Assembly (NCBI GenBank): GCA_000151295.1
Contig: GG745329.1
Span: 834,311 to 892,663, forward strand
From: Allomyces macrogynus ATCC 38327
Taxonomy: Eukaryota; Blastocladiomycota; Blastocladiomycetes; Blastocladiales; Blastocladiaceae
Direction: 5' to 3'
Length of the DNA stretch: 58,353 bases
A model generated the notes under the pieces. It saw only the letters and a list, made by a program, of their open reading frames with translations. It was not told where the DNA came from and did no database searches. Position 1 is the first letter of the stretch; each line of letters begins with the position of its first letter. Positions 48,599 to 58,353 of this stretch are shown piece by piece. The position numbers and the translations under genes are program-made.

Positions 48599-48769
48599 AA
48601 TATTGTTTGTGAAGCATGCTTCACAAGGTGATTTGTTTGTCAACAATTTGCATCTGCTGCTTTGGATGCAATCGTCAGTAGTGCTCAAAGCAACCAACGC
48701 CCATGCACATGCCAGTTTCCCACTTGCCCACTCATGAAACTGAGAGTGCATGCCCCTTTCCCATTCTCC

Positions 48770-49197
48770 TTTGCATTGACCCTTGAGCCAACCACTGCCA
48801 GCATGTCCACAATGGGCAAGACAACCAAGAAGAAGGTCAACTTTCTGTTTGACTTTAAGCGTGTGCACACTATGAACCATGGCAAACTGCACTTCTGTGT
48901 TGTGGCTCATTTTGAGCCAGAGTGGGATGATGAGGTGATAGCCACCATTGGATGGTGGCCATTTTGAAAACGTTTGACAAAGGGTGGGCACTTGAGCATG
49001 TGCCAAATTGCTGTTCTTTTGCTTCCAGAGCAGATGTCTGGCAGCATTGACCCTGACTGTCCCCAATATCATGTCTCCTCAAAAGTGTCAATGTCACATC
49101 AAACTGCAAGGGCATGTTCCCACTCAAGGCGCTGACCAAGGTGGCCCAGGAGAAGCTTGCCAGGTCAGCCAACAATGGGGAATGGTCCAAGCTTTGA
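48770..49197 (+). pseudogene. SH3 module 3, frameshifted
   Basis: The frame reads KRVHTMNHGKLHFCVVAHFE then PEWDDEVIATIG and stops; a shifted frame continues LKTFDKGWALEHVPN, and a further one gives NVTSNCKGMFPLKALTKVAQ up to TGA at 49195. All parts of an SH3 domain are there in order, in different frames, one break perhaps being a former intron after GWALEH at the position equivalent to the module 1 intron. Confidence 0.55.
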
Positions 49198-49730
49198 GCA
49201 AATATGTGTCAACATGCCAAGGCATCAGACTGCAGCAGTCATCAGTGACTTCTGGGGATATTGGCAATCTCAATGTAATGTATTCATGATTTCTTGGTTT
49301 CAAGATCTAGCTGGGGCAAATGACTTTAAGATCCAGTTTTTTTTTTTTTGCACGCTTGAATGGCCTGCCAAGCTGGTGCACCAATTGACAAGCAAAGGCC
49401 ACAATGCAAGATGAGTCAAGGGATCCCAGATAGTGGCAGCATGGTTCTGGAGTGCAGGAAGCATAATCCCAGTTCTGGTTCTGTGCAAACAAGTTATCAC
49501 CAGATCTCTTTCTGAGCAAGCTGTTTTTTTTGGCTGTCAGCTGGAGCTGATGCTCTTTGGTGTCCAGTTGGTTGTGGCAAATTGGGACATGGATGAACTG
49601 ACATGGCAAATGAACAAAACAACAGCATCAGCACAGTGACTTGGTCAAAGTGGACTGATAAAAATGCCCACCATCAGCAACCTGTGCATGCTCATGCTCA
49701 CACAAGTCCATCCCTGCCCATTGCACCTTA

Positions 49731-49982
49731 ATGCACCTCTTCTCTATCATGTTGGCACCAAGCAACACCACCAACGTCCTGCTTGACAAGGAGAGTGTAT
49801 GCACACTGCTCCAAGGCATGCCTCACATATGCATTGTGGCTCCTTTTGTGCCAAACCTGGAAGATGAAATGGTGGTGTGTGAGTTTGGTGATATGTTCGC
49901 CCTTTTGAAGTTGTTCTCCAAAACCCTTCATGCGACCCAAAAAGTGCTCGTCCAAACATGGGGGCGCCTGCACAAACGATAG
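49731..49982 (+). pseudogene. SH3 module 4, truncated
   Basis: The frame includes SVCTLLQGMPHICIVAPFVP then NLEDEMVVCEFGDMFALLKL, the same leader and first half as module 3 (V-x-T-x3-G-x2-H-x-C-V-A). The expected DGWALG and FP strands do not follow in frame. A possible further leader, QLVVANWDMDEL, lies at about 49560-49640. Confidence 0.45.
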
Positions 49983-51892
49983 CCAGTGGGCTGTTGGCAG
50001 AGCATCCCCCTAAGATGGGGCACAGTGGGTGGGAACTGGGAAAAGTGACAAGTACAGCATGCACATGCCCTGACAAGGGCAATGGCTGATGAGCAGCTGC
50101 AAACCAACTCATGTCCGCTGTGATTGAGAGGCTCCCTGGGCAACCATCATTGCATTGTTTCTTGCTTCTCTCTGGTGCATGGCATGGTCCATCCCAGCAC
50201 AGCATGCAGGAGCAGTAGCACTGACTGCATGCCAACACCAATAAATTGCATATTTACCTGGTGGAGATGCCTAGGCGGTCCATGAGGTTCGATTATGTCT
50301 TGCTTGTTTTTCGAGAATATTGAATGAGACTTGGTTTGTTAGCTGGTTGAGCCATCAAAGATGGCAAATGTACCCATCATTGTAAATATTTTCTGCAACG
50401 TCAAAATCGTTTTTCAAACCAACGTCCATTTTCCCCTCCTTCATCCTTTCACATGCATGCCTGTCATTCCCACAACACATCACATGTGCTTGGTCTCACA
50501 ATGTGACCACACCAACACATTCATTCAACTAGAGCATTTGTCACAACTGTAATGCCCAAGGGGGCGTTTTGAAAATGAATGCAGTCAGATGATAGCAGAG
50601 GTAACAAGCTGATGGATTTGTGACCAAAGCCTTCCATAGAATTGCTGTCTTGGCCTCCAGCATTTGTTTGGCCTAGAATGGTCTGATACATTTCATGACA
50701 AAATGCAGTGCTGCAGCAAGCAACAAAGGTCCAAGAACCATCAAAGCTCATTTTCTCAACACTCACCTCACATGAGAAGAGCGCTAGTCTGTGTTGCAGC
50801 CATTGCCAATAAAGTCTAGGCCCCACCCCTTGACCACCTTGCTCTCCCACCAGCATTGGCTTGCACCTGTCTGACGTTGTCACAGGGCCTCCCACCAAGG
50901 GCGTTCTTGGTGACACCAGGTTTTTGATTTGGGCTCAGTTAGTGATGGGTCATGTGACCAAAATTGTGCTGATGCTGGCTGATCACCCTGACTCCTCAAC
51001 AAGGACAGCAGCTGATTGTTCAAATCCGACTCCACTTGGGCCAACCCTGTCGGGCCCACGCCTCCACCAGCCACCCTGGACCTGTTCCCAACCCTGCAAA
51101 CCGCCATGGCAGACAGTGGGCTGACTGTGTGCATGCCATCTGCCACCTGGTGGTGACAATGCTACAAAACCTTGTTCACTTGCTCTGATTTCATTGCTTT
51201 TTTTTTGGGGAGTCTGGAGGCCTCACACCTTGTTCTTTGGTTTTTGTCCTTTGTCATTCTGATGTGGTTGCTGAGTGGTGGTGTGAGCGTCATGGGAATT
51301 CAAAAGCTCAGTGCCACCTTGGTGTGGCCTTTGCCCCCTGCTTGCCCACCAAGGAAAACAAACTGCCCACTGACGATTCTCATTGCCTGTTGCTCAGAGC
51401 TTTTGCTGTCAAGAATGTACAATACGACCCAGGTTTCAAGGATGCAACATGTGCCATCCACCCTGGTTTTGTGCACAAAGACAGTTTGCTCATTTACAAC
51501 AGGTACAAATTTGGGCCTCTCTTCATTTCTTTTTTGGCCAGGCCATTGTGACCACAATGTGCAGGGCTGTGCACAAAGTGTGTGAGACAAACTGTACAGC
51601 AGACCTTCTTCAGGAGAACTGTGCAGTAGGCTTCTTTGGAATAATGCACTGTCTTTGGGCAGGCGTTTTAGCGATTCATACTGCTTCTGTTGGTCACAGG
51701 CCATGGTGTGACTGTCAGCTTTGCAGTGAAACAGGCACCCATGAAAACCTGTATTTTCTTGCTGGGCTATTCGCCTTTGCTATATTGTCCATTCCACCTA
51801 CCCAATACTCCTGTGTGCCCCCCACAACATGCCTCAAAAGTATCACCCCATCCTGTTATCCACCAAGAGCACTCCCATCACCCAAATCCATG

Positions 51893-52238
51893 AGCTTGCT
51901 TGGGTTTGATTGTGTGCATGCACTCAGCTGTGGCAAGCTGTGCATCTGCAGTGACTGGGACTTCAAACCAACTGCAGACAACTAAATTCAAGTGTTTATT
52001 GGTGACCAGCTTGCAGTGCTGATGCTTTTTCATGACAGATGGTAGCTTGGGTATGAAATGATGCTCCATTTATGCTCAACTTTCAACAACTGTCACCCTG
52101 ACCCGACCATTGCATGATAGTGTCAACCTTGAGTCGAAATGCTTTGGAGTGTTCCCACTCGTGGTGGGCGTCCCAGCCGCTGACCAAGCCACGTTTCCAC
52201 ATGCAAGCTTAAAGGCGACAGTGGAGCGGACCATGTGA
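51893..52238 (+). pseudogene. SH3 module 5, two in-frame stops
   Basis: The frame reads CVHALSCGKLCICSDWDFKP then a TAA, GDQLAVLMLFHDRW, a TAG, and LGYEM. A second segment gives VNLESKCFGVFPLVVGVPAA and ends at TGA 52236-52238. The leader (VHALSCGKL) matches module 3 (VHTMNHGKL), and GVFPLVV is a clear SH3 final strand. Confidence 0.5.
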
Positions 52239-52539
52239 GCGTTGCAAGTTGTTCTGGCCAGGATGACCTGGCACCAGGCCAAACTATAGTGCTGCATCAA
52301 CAGCCATTGCCACAGAATGAAGGCACAGTGACAGCACGAGCAGTCTTACCAGGTGGAGAATGCGGTTCATGAAGCCAAAAAGAAGAGCAGAGAAGATGGC
52401 TCAAACAAGTTCAATCTTGTCCACAACCCGACTCTTCTGCAAAAATATATCACTTCATCCCGTTATTAACCTTGGCCTTGGCGCGTGGTCGCTGGAAGAC
52501 CGCGTCGCTTCGGCACGCAAGCACTCATTCACGAGCGTC

Positions 52540-55160
52540 TTAGTTGTGGTAGGGGTTCTGCACTGGGTACAGGACCATGTCCTCCTTGGCGAGCACGGGG
52601 AATCCGTCACCATAGACGTTGGCAATCGGGTACATGATCGGCGTGTCGAGCTTGGCGGCCGCCTTCTTACTCGGCGACTTGGACCGCAACTTCTTGGCCG
52701 GCGACCGCGACCGCGACCGCGACCGCGATTGCGAACGCGCAGTGGCGACAGGGGCGGGGGTTGCCTCCTTCTTGGGCGACGCGGGCGCCGCGGCAGCGGC
52801 CTTCTTGACCGGAGCTGCCGCCTCCTTCTTGGCGGGCGCTCCAGCAGCGGGCGCCGCGGCCTTGGGGGTCGCCGGCGCGGCAGCGGCCGCGTTGTGCTTG
52901 GACTGGAGCGACGCAGCCTTACCGTCCGGGATCGAGATGAGAGTGACGGTCTTGCCGTCATTGGCGTCGCAAATGTAGTAACCGCGGCGCTCGAGCTGGA
53001 TAATGTCGCCGACGTTGAGCTGGCACAGGTTGGCGTCACCGACAGCCTCGGTCGTGAATTCCGTGACGGGCGTGAGCACCGACTGGAAGTCGTCGTCCTC
53101 CTCAAGTTTCTTCTTGGTGATCAGGTAGTCGTAGTCCTTGAGCAGGACCGACGTGAGCGGCGTGGCCTTGGGCGCGTTGGCGAGCCACGTGAGCTTCTTC
53201 TTGGTCGACTTGACGTCGCCGGCCAGGTTGAGCTTGGCAACGACCTTGATGACGCGGCCCGTGGTCGCGTCGCGGTGCACCTGCGTGACAATGGCGTTGC
53301 CCCAGTCCATGAGCGTCACCTCCTCGTTGTCGGCAAACTCGTTGGCGTCGGCGCCTGCCACGTAAATGGTCTTGGCAAACGCGGTCGTCTTGGTGCCGAG
53401 ATCCGGGTTTTTCTTGTGCTTGGGCACCTGCTTGAGCTCGGCGGTCGCGGGCCCGTCGACAAGCGTGACGGGAACGAGGTCGGCCGTGTCGATCGCAACA
53501 TGGCGCGGCGCAATCGGGTCGATCACCTTCTTGTTCACGGCCCAGAACTTGTCCCACTCGAGCATCAGGTTGTTGGTCGACGCGCCCTGCATGAGAATGT
53601 ACTGCTTGAGCGCCTCGATGGTCATACCGCGGCGGCGAATGCCGCGCACCGTCGGGAACCGCGGGTCGTCCCAGCCGGGCACGTGGCCCTGGTCGACAAA
53701 CCACTGCAGCTTGCGCTTCGAGAGCAGCGTGTAGACAAAGTTCATGCGTGAAAAGTCCCAAATGTGCACGTGGCGCAGGTTGAGCTTTTGCAACACCCAC
53801 TCGTACTGCGGGTTGCGGTCGCGGTACTCGTTGGTGCGCAGTGCGTGCGTGACGCCCTCGACCGAGTCGACCACGGGGCACGCGAAATCATAGGTCGGGT
53901 AAACCTTGTACGTGCTGCCCGTCTTGTGGTGCGGCGTCAAGTTGCACCGGTAGAGCACCGGGTCGCGCAGCGCCTTGTTCTTGTCGTCGACCGACATTTT
54001 GGCGCGCAGGCAGTTCTTGAGCCCGACCTCGGTCCCCTGCTTCATCTCGTTCCACCGACGCAGGTTCTCTTCGATCGAGTTGTCGCGGTTCTTGGACGCG
54101 ATCCCGTGCATGCGCTCGTTGCGCATCGTCTCCTGGTCAGTGTCGTCGACGTAGGCATCGCCCTGGCGAATCAGCTGCTCGGCGTACTGCAGCAAAAGCG
54201 GGAACGAGTCGGAAGTGTGCGTGACCACGTCGGGTGCGACGCCAATCATGGCCAGGTCCTGCTTGATGCTGTCCTCAAACTCCATCTTCTCCTTGGACGG
54301 GTTGGTGTCGTCGAAGCGCACAATCAGTTTGCCCTTGTACTTGCGCGCAAAGTACTCGTTCATGAGCGCGGCCTTGGTGTGGCCAATGTGCAGGTAGCCT
54401 GAGGGCTCGGGCGGGAACCGCGTCACGACCTGGCCCATTTGAGCACCGGGCAGGTCAATCTCAAACGACCCTTGGTCCTTCTTGGCCTTGTTGAGCAGCG
54501 CCGCCTGGTCCTTGAAGAAGGCGAGCGCATTGGTCACGGCAGCCGAGTCGTCGATCAGCGCGTACCAACGCGCGACGTGCGGGTGCTCGTTGGCGGCAAC
54601 ACCAGCCTTGGCCTGCTTGACAAAGATGGGCGAGGCGCGCAGACGGGCCCATACGGCAATATCGGCGAGCGACAGCTCGTAGCCGACGAAGAACGAGCGT
54701 AGGGTGAGGAACGTGTTGAGCTCGGCGAGGAACGCGCGCAGCGCCGTCACGTCGGCGAGCGGGGCCAGGTCATCGATGACATGGTCAATGGCGAGCGCAC
54801 GGTCGTTGTTGCGCGTGCCGTGGTGGTGTTCGTAGAGGTCCGGCAGCAGCGCGCGCGCCAGGTACCGCAGGACCGAGGTGGGCTTGGTGAACTTGAGCCC
54901 GGTCTTGCCAATGAGCGTGCACGACGCCGTGGCCGACTCGGCGAGCGTGATCTTGACGGCGTTGGCGTGCGCGGTGTTGGCGAGGTGTGCAAGGACGAGC
55001 GGCCCTGTAGACGGTTGGGATCACGGTCATGCGTGGTGGTGGTGTTCGCCGAAGTGGTTGATCAGATGCTGAAGCGAGCGGCGCGGGCAGGCTGGGTGCG
55101 TGTGCACGGACCGTAGGCCGCCGGGTCCTTGGCGGACAGGTGCAGCGAGATGGGCGCCAT
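52540..55160 (-). CDS. GUS1: Cytosolic glutamyl-tRNA synthetase, 837 aa
   Basis: Exons 55160-55112 (MAPISLHLSAKDPAAYG) and 55004-52540 join in phase 1 over a 107-base intron. Residues 1-190 form a GST-like N-terminal domain (LADIAVWARLR), as in eukaryotic GluRS and EPRS. The catalytic core starts RFPPEPSGYLHIGHTKAALM, with the class I HIGH motif at 222-225. It has FDDTNPSKEKMEFEDSI and YPTYDFACPVVDS, typical of archaeal/eukaryotic GluRS, and the KMSKS-type motif LLSKRKLQWFVD, then a beta-barrel anticodon-binding domain. The enzyme charges tRNA-Glu in the cytosol. After the barrel there is an unusual extension of about 130 residues: Ala/Pro/Lys-rich, then an Arg-Ser run (SQSRSRSRSRSPAKKLRSKS), ending in a Tyr/Pro-rich tail. 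It is a stand-alone GluRS, not an EPRS fusion. Confidence 0.96.
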
Positions 55161-55908
55161 GGTGCCGGCAGTCGGTGCGTTGCACTGAGCGACTGCGACA
55201 GACAGCGACGATCAAGGGAGAGGAGCGACGGAGAACAGCAGCAGCGAGCGACCTGCAGCGTGGGGCAGTCCAAGTCGATGACTGCAGTGTGGCGCAGCAC
55301 GGCACGTGATCCTTCGCAGTCGAGCGCGTCGCGCTTGCTTCTGGGAAAATCGGGGGTTGACTTGACCCGAAACCGACGCGAAATTTGGAGGTTCCCTGGC
55401 TGGCGCGACCCCTACTTGATGAGGGTTCGCAAACTCGCGACTGGATGTCACCGTGTCGCCAAGCTCGGCCGTGTTGCGCCTGGGCTGCTGCACCTTCCAT
55501 GTCCACCAGGTATTGCATGCCCATTTCCATGCCCAACACGCTGCATTCGCGCACATTCGCGCGACCGCCGCGCCGCTGTTACGCCGTGAACCAATTGGCA
55601 GCCGGCGCGGTGGAACCGACTCGCCCCGCCAAGTCGTGCGAAGTGTCGCGCAGCCCGTCCTGATGCCGACTTGATATTTGACAAGCGGTGAACGACGCGA
55701 CTGACAGAGTTCCTCCATCTATCGCGTTCACAGCAAACGATCTCTCTATGCCTCGGCTCTTGATGCATTCCGCGCCGGCATCTTTGCGTCTACCGCCTCG
55801 TTCGACTGTCCGGACCCGCCCTCGGCCACCAATCGCGCTTCCACGACAGCCTCGCCGCCGCCGCCCGCTCACGCGCGCCCGCACAGTCCCTCAGCATGGG
55901 CCGCCATT
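55161..55908. promoter_or_regulatory. Divergent promoter, GluRS / HRI kinase
   Basis: The two genes point away from each other over 748 bases. A frame open from about 55712 to the kinase ATG (SSSIYRVHSKRS...) has no ATG but follows a possible acceptor (CTGACAG), so an upstream kinase exon cannot be excluded. No TATA element, RNA gene or repeat stands out. Confidence 0.5.
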
Positions 55909-58353
55909 ATGGGCAGCGGCTCGGCGCGCGAGTCGGTCGTGTCGCTGGACGACACCGTAGAGCCAATGACCGTGCCAGGTCTGGCCGGCAGCATTGCCAG
56001 TTCCGACTCGTGGGACGACTCGACGTGGGCCGACGAGAAGCAGTACGTTTTGTTACATTTTGGCATTCTCCGGCGAGACTAAGGTGCAACAGCTCACGCT
56101 TTGTCGCTGTGTCTAGATCTTCGGTTGAATCTGCTCAGCCCGACGCGTCCGACGCGTTCCAGACCCACGATGTGCCCGATGTGCCCGATGTGCCCGACTC
56201 GCCCCTCTCGGAGCGGCTCCCGGGCGCCTACTGGCAGAGCTCGCCCGAGGACAGCTCGTCGTCGTCGTCGTCATCGTCGTTTTCCGGATCTTCATCAGGA
56301 TCGTCGCAATCCGACAGCTCCTTCTCCTCTTCCACCTCGCACGCTGCTTCGCGCACGACTGCGTCGGCGGGTACCGCGTTCACGCTGCCCTTTTCCTTGG
56401 ACGACGACCACTTGCCGCCCAACCATGATGTTGTCGTCGAGGACCAGATCGGGACGGCGAATGGTACCCCAGATCGCCTCGGATGCCGGATGGACCAGAT
56501 TCCTTGCTTTCTAACACGCGTTCTCCACCACTAGCCGACCACCCAGAGCGCCGGCAGCAAGCGCGCCTGCTGCTCGTTGCGCTGCTCGATAACTTTGCAC
56601 TTCTCTACTCGCCAACCGACAACAAGGCGCTCTTCCAGGTCCTGTGCGAGAAACTGGCCGTCATGGGCGTCATTACCGAAGAGGACTTTGCCGACAGCTT
56701 TTCTGCCGTGCGCAGCGTCTACAAGCGCGCGTTCAAGGAACTCGTCATGCAGGCGCTCGTCGCCACGCGCGCCGACCGCCAGCGTCGCGGTTTGCCGACC
56801 AGCCCGTCGTCGTCACTGCTCATCGAGTTTCCGGGGGCCGGAGCGGGTCCCGCGGCGGGACTGCCGACGCGGCACGCGCGTGCGCCAGCACCGCCGGGTA
56901 CTGGAGCTCGCCTCGCTGGTCTTCTCGACCTGCAAACGACGCGGTACACGTCGGACTTTCACGAGATCAAGCGACTCGGAAAGGGTGGGTTTGGAAGCGT
57001 TTTTCATGTCCGCCACAAACTGGACGGTCGTGAGTACGCTATAAAGAAGATTCCCGTCGCTCGGAACAAGGACTTTGAACGGGTAAGTATCGATGACTCG
57101 CTATGCCATAGACTGCGCCAATATACCGTTCTCATCAAGCGTTTGATCCTCTGGTCGGACTAGATCCTTCGCGAAGTCAAGGTGCTGGCGCGAATGGACC
57201 ACATGTACGTTTGCAAGTCGCTTCTGTTGCCACCGACGTGATTCTGTAAATTGATCGCGCGCACCTTCCTTGTAGCAACATTGTCCGATACTACTCGGCC
57301 TGGCTCGAGCACGACGAGGTGCAGTTCCCGGGCCAGCGGCGGCGCCGGTCCGACGAGGACGTGGATCTGAGCAGCGATGCCGACGACTACACCGAGTCGA
57401 CGGCCACGTCGACGACCATGACCGACTCGCTGCGGAACGGCGCCTCGGCCGACTTGACCGACTCGCAGCTCTCGGACGCGGTGCAGTTTACGGCCGACTC
57501 GAATGCACCCGACGCGCCGACGACCTACCGCACGTTATCGTCCATGTCATCGAGCTACCCGTCGCCGACGCAGCGCAACCACACGCGCACGAACAGATCG
57601 ACCGCGACGGGTACGAGCGCCGCGTCGTCCTCCTTTGCGAGCGACGAAGACGACGACGAGAGCGCCGCCGACTCGACCTCGTTCGGCGCGCCACTCGCGC
57701 GCCGCCGGCGCACGCACACGGCCAACTACATACCGCACCGCCCGCTCATGGTCTTTGTGCAAATGGAAGTGGCCTTTTGCAGTTTGCACGACTACCTCCT
57801 GCACCGCAACAGTCTCGTGCACGTGGCCGACCGTGACCTGACCGCCGAAAACAACTACGTCTTCCTGTCGATTCTCAATGCCGTCTCGTACATTCACGAC
57901 CGCGGCGTATCGCACCGCGATATCACGCCGCGCAACTTGTTCCTTGTCCGCCGCGCGCGCGACCAGGGGCGTCGGCCGGCTTTGACGGCGACGGCCGCCG
58001 CAGAGGTCGACACGTCGCCGCTGCTCGAGTTCATGCAGGTTCCGTCGCTCGACGATATCATTGTGAAACTTGGAGATTTCGGGCTCGTCACGGTGCACTC
58101 GGGCCATGCGGCGTCCATGGCCGGTCCAGGTCCGGCAGTGCCGCCGCCCGCGCGCGGGACGCCGCTCGCCGCGTCGTTGCGTGCATCGCCCGCCGGGTCG
58201 AGCGACGAGGGGAGTAGCAGCGACAGCAGCAGCAGCGACAGCCATGACGAGTGCAGCAACGACGAGGAAGACGACGACGACGACCTCGCCAACAGCCCCG
58301 ACACGGGTAAACTGTACCGATCGAAACCCCGCGGCATGGCGCACCGTCCCGGA
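55909..58353 (+). CDS. EIF2AK1: HRI-type eIF2alpha kinase, partial at the 3' end
   Basis: Exons 55909-56042, 56117-56463, 56535-57082, 57164-57204, 57276 to the window end; introns are 71-81 bases and the phases agree. The start codon is the first ATG of the frame (MGSGSARESV). An acidic Ser/Asp N-terminus with a DVP repeat leads to the HRI-specific helical domain (LLLVALLDNFALLYSP, ALFQVLCEKLAVMGVI). The kinase domain begins RLGKGGFGSV, with AIKKI (catalytic Lys), LREVKVLARMDH (alpha-C Glu) and NIVRYYSAWLEHD. A long acidic Ser-rich insert (about 57330-57710) splits the N-lobe, as in eIF2alpha kinases, then MEVAFCSLHDYL, HRDITPRNLF and GDFGLV. The catalytic-loop Lys is Thr (57925-57927). It would phosphorylate eIF2alpha under stress. 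After GDFG a Ser/Asp insert follows; an intron may start near 58305, and the rest lies outside the window. Confidence 0.9.

Larger units (their letters stand above)
47561..52450. other. CpG-depleted, A+T-richer tract with decayed SH3 modules
   Basis: Composition changes abruptly near 47590 and returns near 52450. CpG is almost absent (I count seven CG between 48181 and 49130), while TG and CA are very frequent; flanking genes are full of CG. No complete spliced gene can be built. SH3-like modules recur on the plus strand, most with stops or frameshifts. Long minus-strand frames here (for example 48377-49072) reflect low stop density rather than coding. No transposase, reverse transcriptase, terminal repeats or target-site duplication was recognised. 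Confidence 0.8.

Noticed and set aside
48377..49072. Minus-strand open frame of 231 codons in the CpG-poor tract
   Set aside because: Plausible by length, but it has no recognisable domain and overlaps SH3 modules on the plus strand; loss of CG changes stop frequency, so length alone means little here.
47561..52450. The CpG-poor tract as a transposon
   Set aside because: I looked for transposase, integrase, reverse-transcriptase motifs and terminal repeats and saw none; only SH3-like relics are supported.
52695..52740. Repeated GCGACC hexamers
   Set aside because: They simply encode the Arg-Ser run of the GluRS extension on the minus strand.
52360..53751. Plus-strand open frame of 463 codons opposite GluRS
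   Set aside because: Antisense shadow of the synthetase; Arg/Gly-rich with no domain, and the minus-strand frame has all the catalytic motifs.

Overview
This is nuclear DNA from a eukaryote, most likely an early-diverging fungus with a G+C-rich, gene-dense genome. Blastocladiomycota or another zoosporic lineage is my best guess, and it is an inference. The evidence is short introns of about 50-110 bases, mostly GTACGT/GTRNGT...YAG, strong G/C preference at third codon positions, and a gene set (FANCI, an HRI-type eIF2alpha kinase, a Roc-like GTPase, a Frizzled-like/SH3 membrane protein) that does not look like yeasts or other Dikarya. I rebuilt each gene by joining exons by eye; splice phases close in every model given as complete.  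Layout. (1) 206-21059, minus: one gene for a giant protein of about 6,926 residues made of some 26 GRDP-like (DUF1399-type) modules; its centre is an exact 1,536-base tandem repeat. (2) 21201-21789, minus: small basic Thr/Lys/Ala-rich protein. (3) 22212-24626, minus: secreted Cys-rich (Frizzled-like) domain, one membrane segment, long tail and C-terminal SH3. (4) 24869-25089, minus: doubtful two-exon micro-ORF. (5) 25145-26490, minus: coiled-coil protein. (6) 26798-28768, minus: SNW1/SKIP/Prp45. (7) 29100-30017, plus: small Roc-like GTPase. (8) 30112-34918, minus: FANCI. (9) 35267-39024, plus: SMC5, head-to-head with FANCI. (10) 39436-40825, plus: SURF6/Rrp14. (11) 40912-44416, minus: VPS41 in 13 exons. 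(12) 44788-45509, plus: unknown protein. (13) 45963-46954, minus: thioredoxin-fold protein with a dileucine tail. (14) about 47560-52450: CpG-poor, more A+T-rich tract with no intact gene that I can defend but several decayed SH3 modules. (15) 52540-55160, minus: cytosolic glutamyl-tRNA synthetase. (16) 55909 to the window end, plus: HRI-type eIF2alpha kinase, cut by the window edge.  How the genes relate. FANCI and SMC5 both act in interstrand-crosslink and recombination repair and share a 348-base divergent promoter. SNW1 (splicing), SURF6 (ribosome assembly), GluRS (tRNA charging) and HRI (translation control) are housekeeping or stress functions; VPS41 and the dileucine-tailed thioredoxin-like protein both point to the vacuole. 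The most unusual parts are the giant GRDP-like protein and the CpG-depleted SH3 graveyard. An intact gene with a related SH3 domain lies 23 kb away at 22212-24626.
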